A stretch of 15,432 nt of DNA from Pseudomonadota bacterium (GTDB lineage Bacteria; Pseudomonadota; Alphaproteobacteria; Rhizobiales; Rhizobiaceae): contig JAEWDP010000112.1 in the NCBI GenBank assembly GCA_023390055.1, positions 1-15,432 of the forward strand. Reading direction: 5' to 3'. Below are positions 1-7,532 of the stretch, piece after piece. Position 1 is the stretch's first letter; each line of letters begins with the position of its first letter. Position numbers and translations under genes: made by a program. A model generated the notes under the pieces. That model had not been told where the DNA came from. It did no database searches and saw nothing but the letters and a program-made list of their open reading frames with translations.

Positions 1-2
1 TG

Positions 3-797
3 CGACGTATCGCCCAACTCGAGGGACGGCTCGGGGTCCAGATGTTCGAGAAGCTACCCTCGGGCTACCGCCTGACGGAGGCGGGTGAGGAGGTCGTCGA
101 ACTCGCGGAGCAGATGGAGGCGTCGTCGAACCGGCTGGAGACGCGAATCTTCGGGCGCGACCAGAGCATACGCGGTCACTTGCGGGTGACACTGGCGCCG
201 ACGCTTGCGACGCACTTGCTCATGCCCGACTTCGCTGAGTTTGCGTGTCTGCATCCGGACATCGAGATGGAAATCCTGTCGTCCGGCGAGGTGGCGAATC
301 TGACCAAACGAGAGGCCGATGTCGCAATCCGCGTCGTCTACGACCGCAAGACCCTGCCGCTCAATCTTCACGGCCTGAAGGGGCCGGAGCTGTTCGGCGG
401 TGTCTATATATCCCGCGATCGACTGGCTGCGTGGCGTCAGGAAGCCCCTGATCCCATTCGGTGGATCGTTGTGAGCCAGAACGGTATCGCCGATTGGGCT
501 CGCGAGGGTGAGGTTCGTGCCGCGGAGGTTCCATTCAGCACCACGGATGGCGAGACGCAGATTGCGGCGGTGCGACAGGGGCTTGGCATGACGATACTGC
601 CTTGTTTTGTCGGAGATGCTGATCCGCTGCTGGTGCGAGCGCCCGGTACTTGCCTTCACATGCATGGAACGCTCTGGCTGCTCACGCAGGGGGAGACACG
701 CAAGACGAAGCGCGTGCGGCTCTTCACCGAATTCATATCCCGCAGGCTCGCAGCTTATGCCCCACTTCTCGCAGGGCTGTCTGCATCAGGCGGCTGA
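3..797 (+). CDS. LysR-family transcriptional regulator, 5' truncated by window edge
   Basis: This frame is open from the first full codon and begins inside the DNA-binding domain: RRIAQLEGRLGVQMFEK, then YRLTEAGEEVVELAEQME, is the second half of a LysR winged helix-turn-helix and its linker helix. About 264 codons are present against a usual LysR length near 300, so roughly 30-40 N-terminal residues lie outside the window. The rest is the periplasmic-binding-protein-like effector domain (HLRVTLAPTLATHLLMPDFAEFACLHPDIEMEI, and a late GLGMTILPCFVGDADPLL segment). The ATG at position 42 is an internal Met of the helix-turn-helix, not the start. The target is unknown because the divergent partner would lie left of the window. 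The gene ends in a gene-poor stretch, so nothing downstream is obviously co-transcribed. Family assignment is firm; function is not inferable. Confidence 0.9.
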   Translation, partial: RRIAQLEGRLGVQMFEKLPSGYRLTEAGEEVVELAEQMEASSNRLETRIFGRDQSIRGHLRVTLAPTLATHLLMPDFAEFACLHPDIEMEILSSGEVANLTKREADVAIRVVYDRKTLPLNLHGLKGPELFGGVYISRDRLAAWRQEAPDPIRWIVVSQNGIADWAREGEVRAAEVPFSTTDGETQIAAVRQGLGMTILPCFVGDADPLLVRAPGTCLHMHGTLWLLTQGETRKTKRVRLFTEFISRRLAAYAPLLAGLSASGG

Positions 798-1293
798 TGG
801 TGGATGGCGCTCGCCGCCGACGCCTGCAGTGGATAGGCCCTCGATCCCAGAGAGCTGGCGAGGTCATCAACTCCTGGAGCTTGTACTGGCGGAACGGAAC
901 CACGGGAAACCGATCTGCCCGGCATGGCTCAGCGCCGCCTTCTGCGCGAGGTTGGGAGATCGGCGCGCCGTGGGCCGTGACCGAACTGCTTCCCTCAATT
1001 TATCGCGTTGCTGTCGCGCGACTGATACCCACAATGTCCATAATTGTGGCCATGAGCCACGCTTATGACCAGTCAAATGAACAAAACTTGACGACGCGCT
1101 TGCGAAGATCATTGGATAGAGGCGCTGTCATTGTTGCTGGCCTCCATCCAGCCAGTGACGGCGCTAAACGGGGTCTTCTATCTCATCAGTGATCGCTGCT
1201 GCGTTCTGCATCAAACCGCACGGGATGTTCTGATCGCGTCAGATCAAGAAAGCAAGGGGCAGGATCCCTCATGGTTATCATCAAGGTATTTGC
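798..1293. other. Gene-poor interval between convergent genes
   Basis: About 500 bases separate the 3' ends of the LysR gene and the aldo/keto reductase gene. Several frames stay open here, but none shows a recognisable domain or a convincing ribosome-binding site, and they overlap each other in an unselected way. The structure I can see is a perfect 7-bp inverted repeat at 1029-1049 (separate entry) and a weak TGATC/GATCA repeat at 1231-1246. I see no U-rich terminator for either flanking gene. Confidence 0.5.
1029..1049. promoter_or_regulatory. Perfect 7-bp inverted repeat, possible operator
   Basis: CCACAAT at 1029-1035 and ATTGTGG at 1043-1049 are exact reverse complements separated by 7 bases. 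The arms are AT-containing and have the size of a dimeric repressor or activator site. No T-run follows, so a terminator is unlikely. No gene start lies close by on either strand, which makes an operator role uncertain. Confidence 0.3.
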
Positions 1294-2163
1294 TCACCCG
1301 TCGGCGATACTATCGAGTTCGGCTACCGCCTCCGTTGACAGGGTGATTTCGGCGGCGGCGAGATTTTCCGTGAGGTGGGCGCGCGACGACGTTCCGGGGA
1401 TCAGTAGAATGTTGGGTGCACGTTTGAGCAGCCACCCAAGCGCCACCTGCATCGGCGTTGCGCCAAGCCGGGCCGCGACAACCGATAAGGTCGAGGACTG
1501 CAGTGGTGAAAAACCGCCGAGCGGAAAGAAGGGCACATAGGCGGTGCCTTCCACAGCAAGCCGATCAATAAGAGCATCGTCAGCGCGGTTGGCGAGATTA
1601 TATTGGTTCTGGATGCAAACGATATCGGCAATCTTCCTGCCGTCTTCTATTTGTTTTGCAGTCACATTCGACAGGCCTATATGCTTGATCAAGCCTTGGC
1701 GCTGCAGGTCGGCCAAAGCGGCGAGCGGCTCATCAAGTGATCCCTCGGCAGGTCCGTGAACGTCGAACATGGCGCGCAAGTTGACCACCTCGATTACGTC
1801 AAGCCCAAGGTTCTTGAGATTGGAATGAATAGCCTTTGTCAGTTCCGCCTTCGAGAAGGCCGGGGCCCACGACGCATCTGTGCCGCGTGTCGCACCGACC
1901 TTGGTGACAAGCACGAGATCGTCTCCATAGGGATGCAGGGCTTCTTTGATAATCTGGTTGGTGACATGAGGGCCGTAGAAGTCGCTTGTGTCGATATGAT
2001 TGACGCCGTTTTTCACTGCTTCACGCAGAACCAAGATCGCTTCGGCGCGATCCTTGGGTGGCCCAAAAACACCCTCGCCAGCAAGCTGCATCGCGCCATA
2101 TCCAAGCCGGTGCACCATGCGGTCTCCGAGTTTGAACGTTCCAGAATTTTCGACTTTAGCCAT
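1294..2163 (-). CDS. pdxI: Aldo/keto reductase, PdxI (YdbC)-like pyridoxal reductase
   Basis: The 289-residue protein is an AKR-fold NADPH-dependent reductase. It resembles E. coli YdbC/PdxI, which reduces pyridoxal to pyridoxine, across its whole length as I recall that sequence: RLGYGAMQLAG, GVFGPPKDRAEA, NHIDTSDFYGPHVTNQIIKEAL, LIKHIGLSNVT, YVPFFPLGGF and ILLIPGTSS. The AKR residues Asp58, Tyr63 and Lys88 are present. The usual active-site His in the LLHWP-like segment is replaced by Arg130 (VVNLR), as in YdbC. Start choice: ATG at 2163 has GGAG seven bases upstream. The frame runs open to 2652, but that extension is low-complexity, Arg/Ser-rich and antisense to the LysR helix-turn-helix, so it is rejected. 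The gene diverges from a LysR gene 115 bp away, its likely regulator. Pyridoxal reductase activity is inferred from similarity; general aldehyde reduction is the alternative. Confidence 0.88.
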   Translation of the reverse strand: MAKVENSGTFKLGDRMVHRLGYGAMQLAGEGVFGPPKDRAEAILVLREAVKNGVNHIDTSDFYGPHVTNQIIKEALHPYGDDLVLVTKVGATRGTDASWAPAFSKAELTKAIHSNLKNLGLDVIEVVNLRAMFDVHGPAEGSLDEPLAALADLQRQGLIKHIGLSNVTAKQIEDGRKIADIVCIQNQYNLANRADDALIDRLAVEGTAYVPFFPLGGFSPLQSSTLSVVAARLGATPMQVALGWLLKRAPNILLIPGTSSRAHLTENLAAAEITLSTEAVAELDSIADG

Positions 2164-2278
2164 GGTTGATCTCCATTTGAGGAGTGGCAGAAATAAGTCT
2201 GTATCATTGACGGGACAATTGGCTACAGTCTGGACAGGCTGTCCGGTTTCGCGGACAGTATAAAGAAGGCGGAAGCGC
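2164..2278. promoter_or_regulatory. Divergent promoter region with repeated CTGTCCG motif
   Basis: The 115-bp gap between the divergent reductase and LysR genes contains CTGTCCG at 2239-2245 and its exact reverse complement CGGACAG at 2252-2258, six bases apart. A further imperfect copy, CTGGACAG, lies at 2230-2237. Three half-sites with alternating orientation fit a LysR-type or other dimeric regulator site. TATAAAG at 2259-2265 directly abuts the last half-site and could be a -10 element for the plus-strand LysR gene. On the minus strand, TTGTCC and TTATTT-like elements spaced about 16-17 bases face the reductase. Promoter elements are tentative; the repeats are directly visible. Confidence 0.5.
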
Positions 2279-3190
2279 ATGAAGCAGGGTAGTTCGGGAA
2301 TGGGAAATGTCGAGGCTTTCCTGGCGGTGGCGAAGGCTGGAGGATTTCGTGAGGCGGCACGGACAAGCGACACCAGTTCATCGGCTCTCAGTGATGGTGT
2401 TCGACGTCTTGAAGCTGAGCTGGGTGTTCGGCTTTTGAACCGGACCACGCGTAGTGTTGTCCCAACGGAAGCGGGTCGCGGCCTCATGGAACGTCTCGAT
2501 CCCGCATTCGGTGAAATCAATGCCGCGCTTGAACATGTGCGGGGCCTTCGTGATCGGCCGGCCGGGACACTGAAGCTCAATGTTCCGGTCAGCGCCGCGC
2601 GACTGGTTCTGCCAAGCATCGTGTCGCCGTTTCTCGCAACCTTTCCTGACATACGGCTTGAAATTGTGACGGACGAGAGTTTCGTCGATATTATTGCAGC
2701 CGGTTGCGATGCAGGTATCCGCTATGACGAACGGCTGGAGCAAGACATGATTGCGCTACCGATCGGCCCGCGCATCCAACGCTTTGCCAGTGGCGCTTCG
2801 CCTGATTATCTTGCAGCCCATGGCCGGCCGGAACATCCGCGAGACTTGCTTGCGCATGCATGTATCCGGAGCCGTTTTGCGGGCCGGACGGTGTCGGGCT
2901 GGGAGTTCGAGCGAGATGGCAAGGTTGTGAAGGTCGACCCGTCAGGCCCGCTCGTGGTGCAGGCAGGTGGAGGCAGCGACCTTGGGGTTGGCGCGGCGAT
3001 TGCCGGGACGGGCATCGTGTCGCTGTTTGAGGATTGGCTAAATCCGTATTTCGAAAGCGGGGCGCTCGAGCCTGTGCTGGAGCCGTGGTGGCAGAGTTTT
3101 TCCGGCCCCTTTCTTTACTATCCCGGTCGGCGGCTCGTGCCGACCCCGCTTCGCGCCTTTATCGATTTCGTCAAGGCGTTGGAGCCTTGA
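2279..3190 (+). CDS. LysR-family transcriptional regulator
   Basis: This is a full-length 303-residue LysR regulator. The N-terminal helix-turn-helix occupies about residues 9-68 (VEAFLAVAKAGGFREAA, SALSDGVRRLEAELGVRLLNRTTR, VVPTEAGR). The effector-binding domain follows from about residue 93 (GTLKLNVPVSAARLVLPSIVSPFLATFPDIRLEI). The sequence is of the CrgA/DmlR-like subgroup typical of regulators adjacent to oxidoreductases. ATG 2279 is preceded by a purine-rich AAGGCGGAA about five bases away; an internal ATG at 2300 is possible but less well placed. It is divergent from the PdxI-like reductase and followed 49 bp later by a DJ-1/PfpI gene on the same strand, so it probably regulates one or both. 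The inducer is unknown; an aldehyde or other reactive carbonyl is a reasonable guess. Confidence 0.93.
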   Translation: MKQGSSGMGNVEAFLAVAKAGGFREAARTSDTSSSALSDGVRRLEAELGVRLLNRTTRSVVPTEAGRGLMERLDPAFGEINAALEHVRGLRDRPAGTLKLNVPVSAARLVLPSIVSPFLATFPDIRLEIVTDESFVDIIAAGCDAGIRYDERLEQDMIALPIGPRIQRFASGASPDYLAAHGRPEHPRDLLAHACIRSRFAGRTVSGWEFERDGKVVKVDPSGPLVVQAGGGSDLGVGAAIAGTGIVSLFEDWLNPYFESGALEPVLEPWWQSFSGPFLYYPGRRLVPTPLRAFIDFVKALEP

Positions 3191-3239
3191 ATAGCCATGC
3201 TGCGGCATCGTCACCAGATAACACGATAGGAGATACGAC

Positions 3240-3827
3240 ATGAGCGGCAAGAAGATCCTCATGCTGACCGGCGAATTCACCGAGGAATACGAGATCTTTG
3301 TTTTTCAGCAGGGGATGGAAGCTGTTGGCCACACAGTACACGTGGTTTGCCCGGACAAGAATGCGGGCGACCGCATCAAGACATCGCTCCACGATTTCGA
3401 GGGAGACCAGACCTACACGGAAAGACTTGGGCACTATGCCGATATCAACAAGACATTTTCGGAGATTCGTGTCGAGGAATATGATGCCGTCTACGCGGCT
3501 GGTGGCCGTGGCCCCGAATACATCCACACTGACAAACGTGTTCAGGATATCGTCCGTTACTTTCACGAGAGTGGCAAGCCAATCTTCACGATCTGCCATG
3601 GTGTTCAGATCCTGATGGCGGTTCCCGGCGTTCTCAAGGGACGTAAGGTTGCGGGGCTTGGTGCCTGTGAACCTGAGGTAACTGCAGTCGGCGGCATCTA
3701 TGTCGACGTTAAGCCGACAGAGGCCTTCGTTGATGGAAATATGGTTTCGGCTAAAGGATGGACCGGTTTGGCGGCATTCATGCGAGAGTGCCTGAAGGTT
3801 CTCGGGACGAAGATCGTGCACGCCTGA
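3240..3827 (+). CDS. DJ-1/PfpI family protein
   Basis: The 195-residue protein is a class I glutamine-amidotransferase-like DJ-1/PfpI protein of usual family length. It starts with the Rossmann-like KKILMLTGEFTEEYE and carries the AAGGRGPEYI loop. The nucleophile elbow TICHGVQILM places the reactive cysteine at Cys119, followed by His120. An early Glu (about residue 15) fits the family's conserved acid. AGGAG lies seven bases before the ATG. Family members act as glyoxalase III/deglycase-like enzymes, chaperones or amidases; the exact activity cannot be read here. It lies 49 bp downstream of the LysR gene with no terminator between, so it is probably co-transcribed, and it ends at a hairpin terminator. 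With the neighbouring aldehyde reductase it may form a carbonyl-handling cassette, which is inference. Confidence 0.9.
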   Translation: MSGKKILMLTGEFTEEYEIFVFQQGMEAVGHTVHVVCPDKNAGDRIKTSLHDFEGDQTYTERLGHYADINKTFSEIRVEEYDAVYAAGGRGPEYIHTDKRVQDIVRYFHESGKPIFTICHGVQILMAVPGVLKGRKVAGLGACEPEVTAVGGIYVDVKPTEAFVDGNMVSAKGWTGLAAFMRECLKVLGTKIVHA

Positions 3828-3843
3828 GGTTGGTGGAAGGTTG

Positions 3844-3882
3844 ACATCCTCGCGATTTTTCGTTCGCGGGGATGTTTGTTTA
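3844..3882 (+). terminator. Intrinsic terminator after DJ-1/PfpI gene
   Basis: ACATCCTCGCG (3844-3854) pairs with CGCGGGGATGT (3865-3875) over 11 positions with one T-G wobble and a 10-base loop. The hairpin is followed by TTGTTTA. It begins 17 bases after the stop codon of the DJ-1/PfpI gene and ends that transcription unit. Confidence 0.75.
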
Positions 3883-4244
3883 GGCTTGCAAGTTGACCTC
3901 GGGGAGCATGGAAACCGAGAAGATCGCTTGCAGAGCGCGTGCATGAGACGTAGGCAACCAACTTATCACCGCGACTGAGCTTTCCGGCTTGTGGCGGTCC
4001 GCAAGAAGGTCGCAAGCGGCCGGTAACATCAGCCCGAACTTACTGGCAGCTGTTCAACCTCAGACGCCGGAAGCGGATTGTCTGGAAACAGCCCCAAAGG
4101 ACTTGGCCGCCTTCAACCCGGAAGTATGCGGAGCCGCCGAGCTGCCCGGAAATCGGTTAATTCATAACGTCAGTCCGAATAGGCGAATGAATGAAGTTGT
4201 TTTGATGCGGCATGTCACCTGGTCACTGCGGTCTGCCTCTTCTC
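3883..4244. other. Gene-poor interval, nothing recognised
   Basis: About 360 bases lie between the terminator and the 3' end of the catabolic operon. A 96-codon plus-strand frame crosses it (from 3989) but overlaps the end of the SDR gene antisense, has no ribosome-binding site I can defend, and matches no family I know. A short direct repeat (GTGAC, 3 bases, GTGAC on the minus strand, near 4215-4228) is the only local structure. I see no strong terminator for the minus-strand operon here. Confidence 0.4.
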
Positions 4245-5012
4245 TCAGGAAACTGAATAACCGCCGTCGATCGGGATGATGGTACCAGTCATGAACGCCG
4301 CGTAGGGACTTGCGAGGAAAAGCGTGATGCCCTGCAGATCCTCCGGCATGCCCCAGCGTCCCATCGGCGTTCTTGCCAGGATCGGCCCGGCACGTGCCGG
4401 GTCGTCCTGCAGCGCCTTGGTCAATGGCGTCGCGATCCATCCGGGCGCGATGGCATTCACACGCACTCCTTGGGACGCATATGCAATAGCAAGAGACTTG
4501 GTGAGTTGTGCAATGCCGCCCTTGGATGCGGAGTAGCCTGGTACCAACCCGCCGCCGAAGAAGCTCAACATGGAGGCTATGTTAATGATGCAGCCGCCGT
4601 TGGCCGCAAGTTTTTCCAGGGACGCCTCACAAACCCGCATCGTGCCGTTGAGGTTGATATCCACCACGGCTTCGAACACTACCGGATCCCGCTCCTGGTC
4701 GCGGCGTATGACCCCCGCGCAGTTGATGACGACATCAAGGTCATCGAGATCACCGACAATACGCTCAATGGCATCATTCGAACGGACATCCAGCACGCTG
4801 TAGGTGATCGAGTCGGAACAATCGGTAGTAGCCCGAGCAGCCTCACATTCCGCTTCGGTTGCTCCCGTCGCATGGACCGATGCACCAGCATCCCGAAAGC
4901 ATTCAGCAATCGCGCCTCCGATGCCACCTGTCCCACCCGTGACCAGGACACGCCGTCCTTCTAGCCAATCCCGAGCCCATTCCGCCGACTTAGCGGATGA
5001 ACTGATCGACAT
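4245..5012 (-). CDS. SDR-family oxidoreductase, last gene of catabolic operon
   Basis: This 255-residue classical short-chain dehydrogenase/reductase has the nucleotide-binding TGGTGGIG at residues 25-32, NCAG at 97-100, and the catalytic Ser147, Tyr160 and Lys164 in GYSASKGG. The C-terminal PMGRWGMPEDL and MTGTIIPIDGGYS segments are standard for the family. It has an unusual N-terminal tail of about 18 residues, Ser/Ala-rich then Trp-containing, before the first strand. ATG 5012 has TAGGAG seven bases upstream, and that site lies inside the end of the cupin gene: the two reading frames overlap by 23 bp, so translation is probably coupled. It likely oxidises a hydroxyl or reduces a keto group in the same pathway as the cupin. 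NAD(H) versus NADP(H) use and substrate are not determinable by eye. Confidence 0.92.
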   Translation of the reverse strand: MSISSSAKSAEWARDWLEGRRVLVTGGTGGIGGAIAECFRDAGASVHATGATEAECEAARATTDCSDSITYSVLDVRSNDAIERIVGDLDDLDVVINCAGVIRRDQERDPVVFEAVVDINLNGTMRVCEASLEKLAANGGCIINIASMLSFFGGGLVPGYSASKGGIAQLTKSLAIAYASQGVRVNAIAPGWIATPLTKALQDDPARAGPILARTPMGRWGMPEDLQGITLFLASPYAAFMTGTIIPIDGGYSVS

Positions 5013-5487
5013 AATCCGCTCCTAATCCAACTTTATCATAATGTGCGCGGCACATATCGATCTTGGTGAAGACGTCCTCGTAGCCGATCTGCCTGTTGTT
5101 CTGATCCAGGTAGACCATGCAGCCGGAGATATTGAAGAAAGTGATCATCTCTTCACAATCGTCCGGGACGTTCAGGGTGTGGATCTCGCCGGGTGGTTCG
5201 AAGACGAAGGAACCTTCCTCGGCAACCCAGTCATGCTCAAAATAGTGCCATTTGCCCTTCATCACCATTCCGAACACCGGTGCCGGATGAACGTGACGCG
5301 ACAGAACTCCGGATCGCGTAACCTTCAGGAGGTTGCACCACTGCCCGCCAAGCGTGTTGAGGAACATCGGCCTGAAGTAGACATTGGGGGCCTGAGGAAC
5401 CCACACTCGCGGATCTTCCGGTATCGCTTTGATCGCGATCTCCAATGAGGCCAGCTCGTGGGTGGAGCCCTTCATGAAATTATACAT
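4990..5487 (-). CDS. Cupin dioxygenase, 2,4'-dihydroxyacetophenone dioxygenase family
   Basis: The 165-residue single-domain cupin resembles the 2,4'-dihydroxyacetophenone dioxygenase (DAD) / acetylacetone dioxygenase (Dke1) group, which uses a mononuclear metal bound by three histidines to split a C-C bond next to a carbonyl. Candidate ligands are His65 and His67 (SRHVHPAP) and His103 (PGEIHTL). Family-typical segments include GKWHYFEHDWVAEEGSFVFEPPGE and the C-terminal EDVFTKIDMCRAHY with GLGADYVDQFIR. ATG 5487 has AAAGG about seven bases upstream. It starts 43 bp after tctA and overlaps the next SDR gene by 23 bp, so it belongs to the transporter operon. The in vivo substrate is unlikely to be known: an alpha-hydroxyketone or beta-dicarbonyl carboxylate is my inference. 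Confidence 0.88.
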   Translation of the reverse strand: MYNFMKGSTHELASLEIAIKAIPEDPRVWVPQAPNVYFRPMFLNTLGGQWCNLLKVTRSGVLSRHVHPAPVFGMVMKGKWHYFEHDWVAEEGSFVFEPPGEIHTLNVPDDCEEMITFFNISGCMVYLDQNNRQIGYEDVFTKIDMCRAHYDKVGLGADYVDQFIR

Positions 5488-5530
5488 TGGTCAGCCTTTC
5501 TGCGCTCGTCGGATTGCCGCGAATGGAACC

Positions 5531-7024
5531 TCACGACGGCAAGGCTCTTTTCTGCGGTCGAATCCAGGAGATGATGATGGAGGTCCATATCACGCACAAG
5601 ATCGCGAAGATGCCGAAGGCGATTGGCCGGTTGATAAAATCAATAAGGTTGCCTTGCGACTTGATCAGCGTGGAGATCAGGTTCTTTTCGAGGATGGGCC
5701 CGATCACAATACCAAGCACGCAGGGAGCGATAGGGATTTCGTTTTCCTCCATGAGGTAGCCGATGACACCAAAGATGAGCATGATCGCCACGCCATAAAC
5801 TGAATTATTCGACGCGAATGCTCCGACAATGCAGAAGATCAGAATCAACGGCATCAGCACAGCTTTTGAAACTAACAGGATGTTCTTGGAGAATTTTATC
5901 ACTCCCCAGCCGAGGGGGATCATGATCAGGTTTGCAAGAATAAATATTAGGAAGACCGCATAGATGGTCTGCGGATTGAACATGAAGAGCGTAGGCCCGG
6001 GGTTCATGCCCTTTACGTAGAGCACGCCTATGACGATAGCCGTCATCGTATCGCCCGGAATTCCGAAAACGAGTGCCGGCACCCACGCGCTGGCAAGGGA
6101 TGCATTGTTGGCTGCGGAGGCTTCCGCGACGCCTTCCACATGGCCAGTCCCGTATTTGTCCGGCGTCTTTGAAAACCTGCGACTGACTGCATAGCTGACA
6201 TAGGCTGCAACATCAGCACCAGCCCCTGGCAGGATACCGACAGCGGTTCCCGTGATGTTGCCACGCAGGCACTGTCTCCAGTAGGTTTTGAGCATTTTCC
6301 CCCAGTCTCGGAAGATGTTGCCAACTGCCTTTGGCGCTTGTTCCCAGTCCTTTCCGCCGCTGAATACCGTTCGCAGAACCTCGGAGATCGCAAAAATCCC
6401 GATCATGACAGGAATGAAATCGATCCCTGCAAGCATTTCAGTGGAGCCGAATGTGAGACGCGGGACACCTGCTGGATTATTTAGCCCGACCGATGCGATG
6501 ATGAGACCAATGAACAGGCTAAGCAAACCTTTTACTGGACTGGATGCGCCCATAAAGACCGCACATGTCAGCCCCATGAGGGCAATCCAGAAGTATTCTT
6601 GGGATGAGAACTTGATGGCAAATTCGGCAAGCGAGGGTGCCGCAAAAATCAGTACGATCGTCCCGAAGAGGCCACCCAGTGCCGAAAATAGAACACATGC
6701 TCCGAGCCCGGCCTCTGCCTGTCCCTTAAGGGTGAGTTTGTATGTATCATCCACATAAGCTGCTGAGGCCGGCGTCCCGGGGATACGCAAGAGGGCACCA
6801 GGGATGTCGCCTGCAAAGATCGCCATCGCGGAACACGCCACGATCGCACCCACCGCTGCGACAGGCTCCATGAAAAAGGTCAAGGGAACCAACATGGCTG
6901 TTGCCATTGTTGCCGTCAGGCCTGGTATTGCTCCGACGAAAAGACCGAATAATGCCGCAGCCATAACGGCCAGCACAACGTTCCAGGTTGAAACCAAACC
7001 GAACGCCTGAATCATGACATCCAT
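5531..7024 (-). CDS. tctA: Tripartite tricarboxylate transporter, large membrane subunit TctA
   Basis: This 497-residue, very hydrophobic protein is the large permease subunit of a TTT system, in which TctC delivers a carboxylate to the TctA/TctB membrane pair. About 10-12 membrane segments are visible. TctA hallmarks are GAIPGLTATMAT (31-42), IPGTPASAA (81-89), LPGAGADVAAY (265-275), EASAANNA (301-308) and VFGIPGDTMTAI (319-330). The start at 7024 has AGGGAG about seven bases upstream; the frame is open to 7078, but that would overlap tctB and lacks a better site. TctB ends only 10 bp upstream. Length and motifs indicate an intact gene. It is encoded within the catabolic operon, so it probably imports the pathway substrate. 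Which acid is carried cannot be told from TctA. Confidence 0.95.
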   Translation of the reverse strand: MDVMIQAFGLVSTWNVVLAVMAAALFGLFVGAIPGLTATMATAMLVPLTFFMEPVAAVGAIVACSAMAIFAGDIPGALLRIPGTPASAAYVDDTYKLTLKGQAEAGLGACVLFSALGGLFGTIVLIFAAPSLAEFAIKFSSQEYFWIALMGLTCAVFMGASSPVKGLLSLFIGLIIASVGLNNPAGVPRLTFGSTEMLAGIDFIPVMIGIFAISEVLRTVFSGGKDWEQAPKAVGNIFRDWGKMLKTYWRQCLRGNITGTAVGILPGAGADVAAYVSYAVSRRFSKTPDKYGTGHVEGVAEASAANNASLASAWVPALVFGIPGDTMTAIVIGVLYVKGMNPGPTLFMFNPQTIYAVFLIFILANLIMIPLGWGVIKFSKNILLVSKAVLMPLILIFCIVGAFASNNSVYGVAIMLIFGVIGYLMEENEIPIAPCVLGIVIGPILEKNLISTLIKSQGNLIDFINRPIAFGIFAILCVIWTSIIISWIRPQKRALPS

Positions 7025-7034
7025 GTCGTTCTCC

Positions 7035-7505
7035 CTACCATGGCAGCCGCGGGACCATGCCGAAAGGCAAGGGAACAAGCAGTATGGTTCTGAATATGAA
7101 GTCGCAAGCGAAGGCCGCGATAACGGCGATCAATGCCGCCTTGGTGGCATGAACCTTCAAGACAAGGAACATCACGAACGTGATCATGATCGCCGTCGGA
7201 ATGAACCCGAAGATATCGGCAAAGAAAATATAGAAGATGACAAGAAGCAGCATGACGGCAACACCCGCCAGTGCGCGCGAACTTTTGACATCGTCTGCGA
7301 GAAATAGCCACGGCTCGGTGCCGTTTCGGATACCGGAATAGAGGAGACGGGTGGAACAACCGATTAGTCCCGCCGAAATCAGCAGGGGAAACGTTGCTGC
7401 TCCGTAATTCTGGCCCGGTATGGCGGGAAGTTCTAACGAGTACCAGGCGAGGGCGAGCCCCAGAACAAGAAAGAACGCTCCGATCGTGGTGTCATTGAAT
7501 CGCAT
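7035..7505 (-). CDS. tctB: Tripartite tricarboxylate transporter, small membrane subunit TctB
   Basis: The 156-residue protein has the four-helix layout of TctB: hydrophobic segments at roughly residues 8-26, 37-57, 77-114 (two helices separated by FADIFGFIP) and 122-150. The family-typical QNYGAATFP precedes the second helix, and the C-terminal LLVPLPFGMVPRLPW ends the protein. TctB is poorly conserved, so position between tctC and tctA is part of the evidence. ATG 7505 has AAGG about seven bases upstream. A perfect hairpin lies in the 72-bp gap between the tctC stop and this start, probably lowering tctB/tctA expression relative to tctC. Confidence 0.9.
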   Translation of the reverse strand: MRFNDTTIGAFFLVLGLALAWYSLELPAIPGQNYGAATFPLLISAGLIGCSTRLLYSGIRNGTEPWLFLADDVKSSRALAGVAVMLLLVIFYIFFADIFGFIPTAIMITFVMFLVLKVHATKAALIAVIAAFACDFIFRTILLVPLPFGMVPRLPW

Positions 7506-7532
7506 AAGAAGACCTTGACTAATGGTTGGCGA

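Noticed and set aside
789..818. GGCGGC/GCCGCC hairpin at the LysR stop as a terminator
   Set aside because: The loop is 18 bases, the stem is only six base pairs and no T-run follows.
607..1192. Overlapping plus-strand frames in 607-1192 as genes
   Set aside because: They overlap the end of the LysR gene and each other, with no domain or ribosome-binding site.
2164..2652. N-terminal extension of the aldo/keto reductase frame to 2652
   Set aside because: The extra residues are Arg/Ser/Thr-rich, antisense to the LysR helix-turn-helix, and ATG 2163 has a proper ribosome-binding site and matches the family's N-terminus.
3171..3944. 257-codon minus-strand frame opposite the DJ-1/PfpI gene
   Set aside because: It is antisense to a well-supported gene, has no recognisable domain, and reflects third-position GC bias.
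7025..7078. Upstream start for tctA at 7078
   Set aside because: It would overlap tctB, add a non-conserved Cys/Arg-rich stretch and bypass the AGGGAG site placed before 7024.
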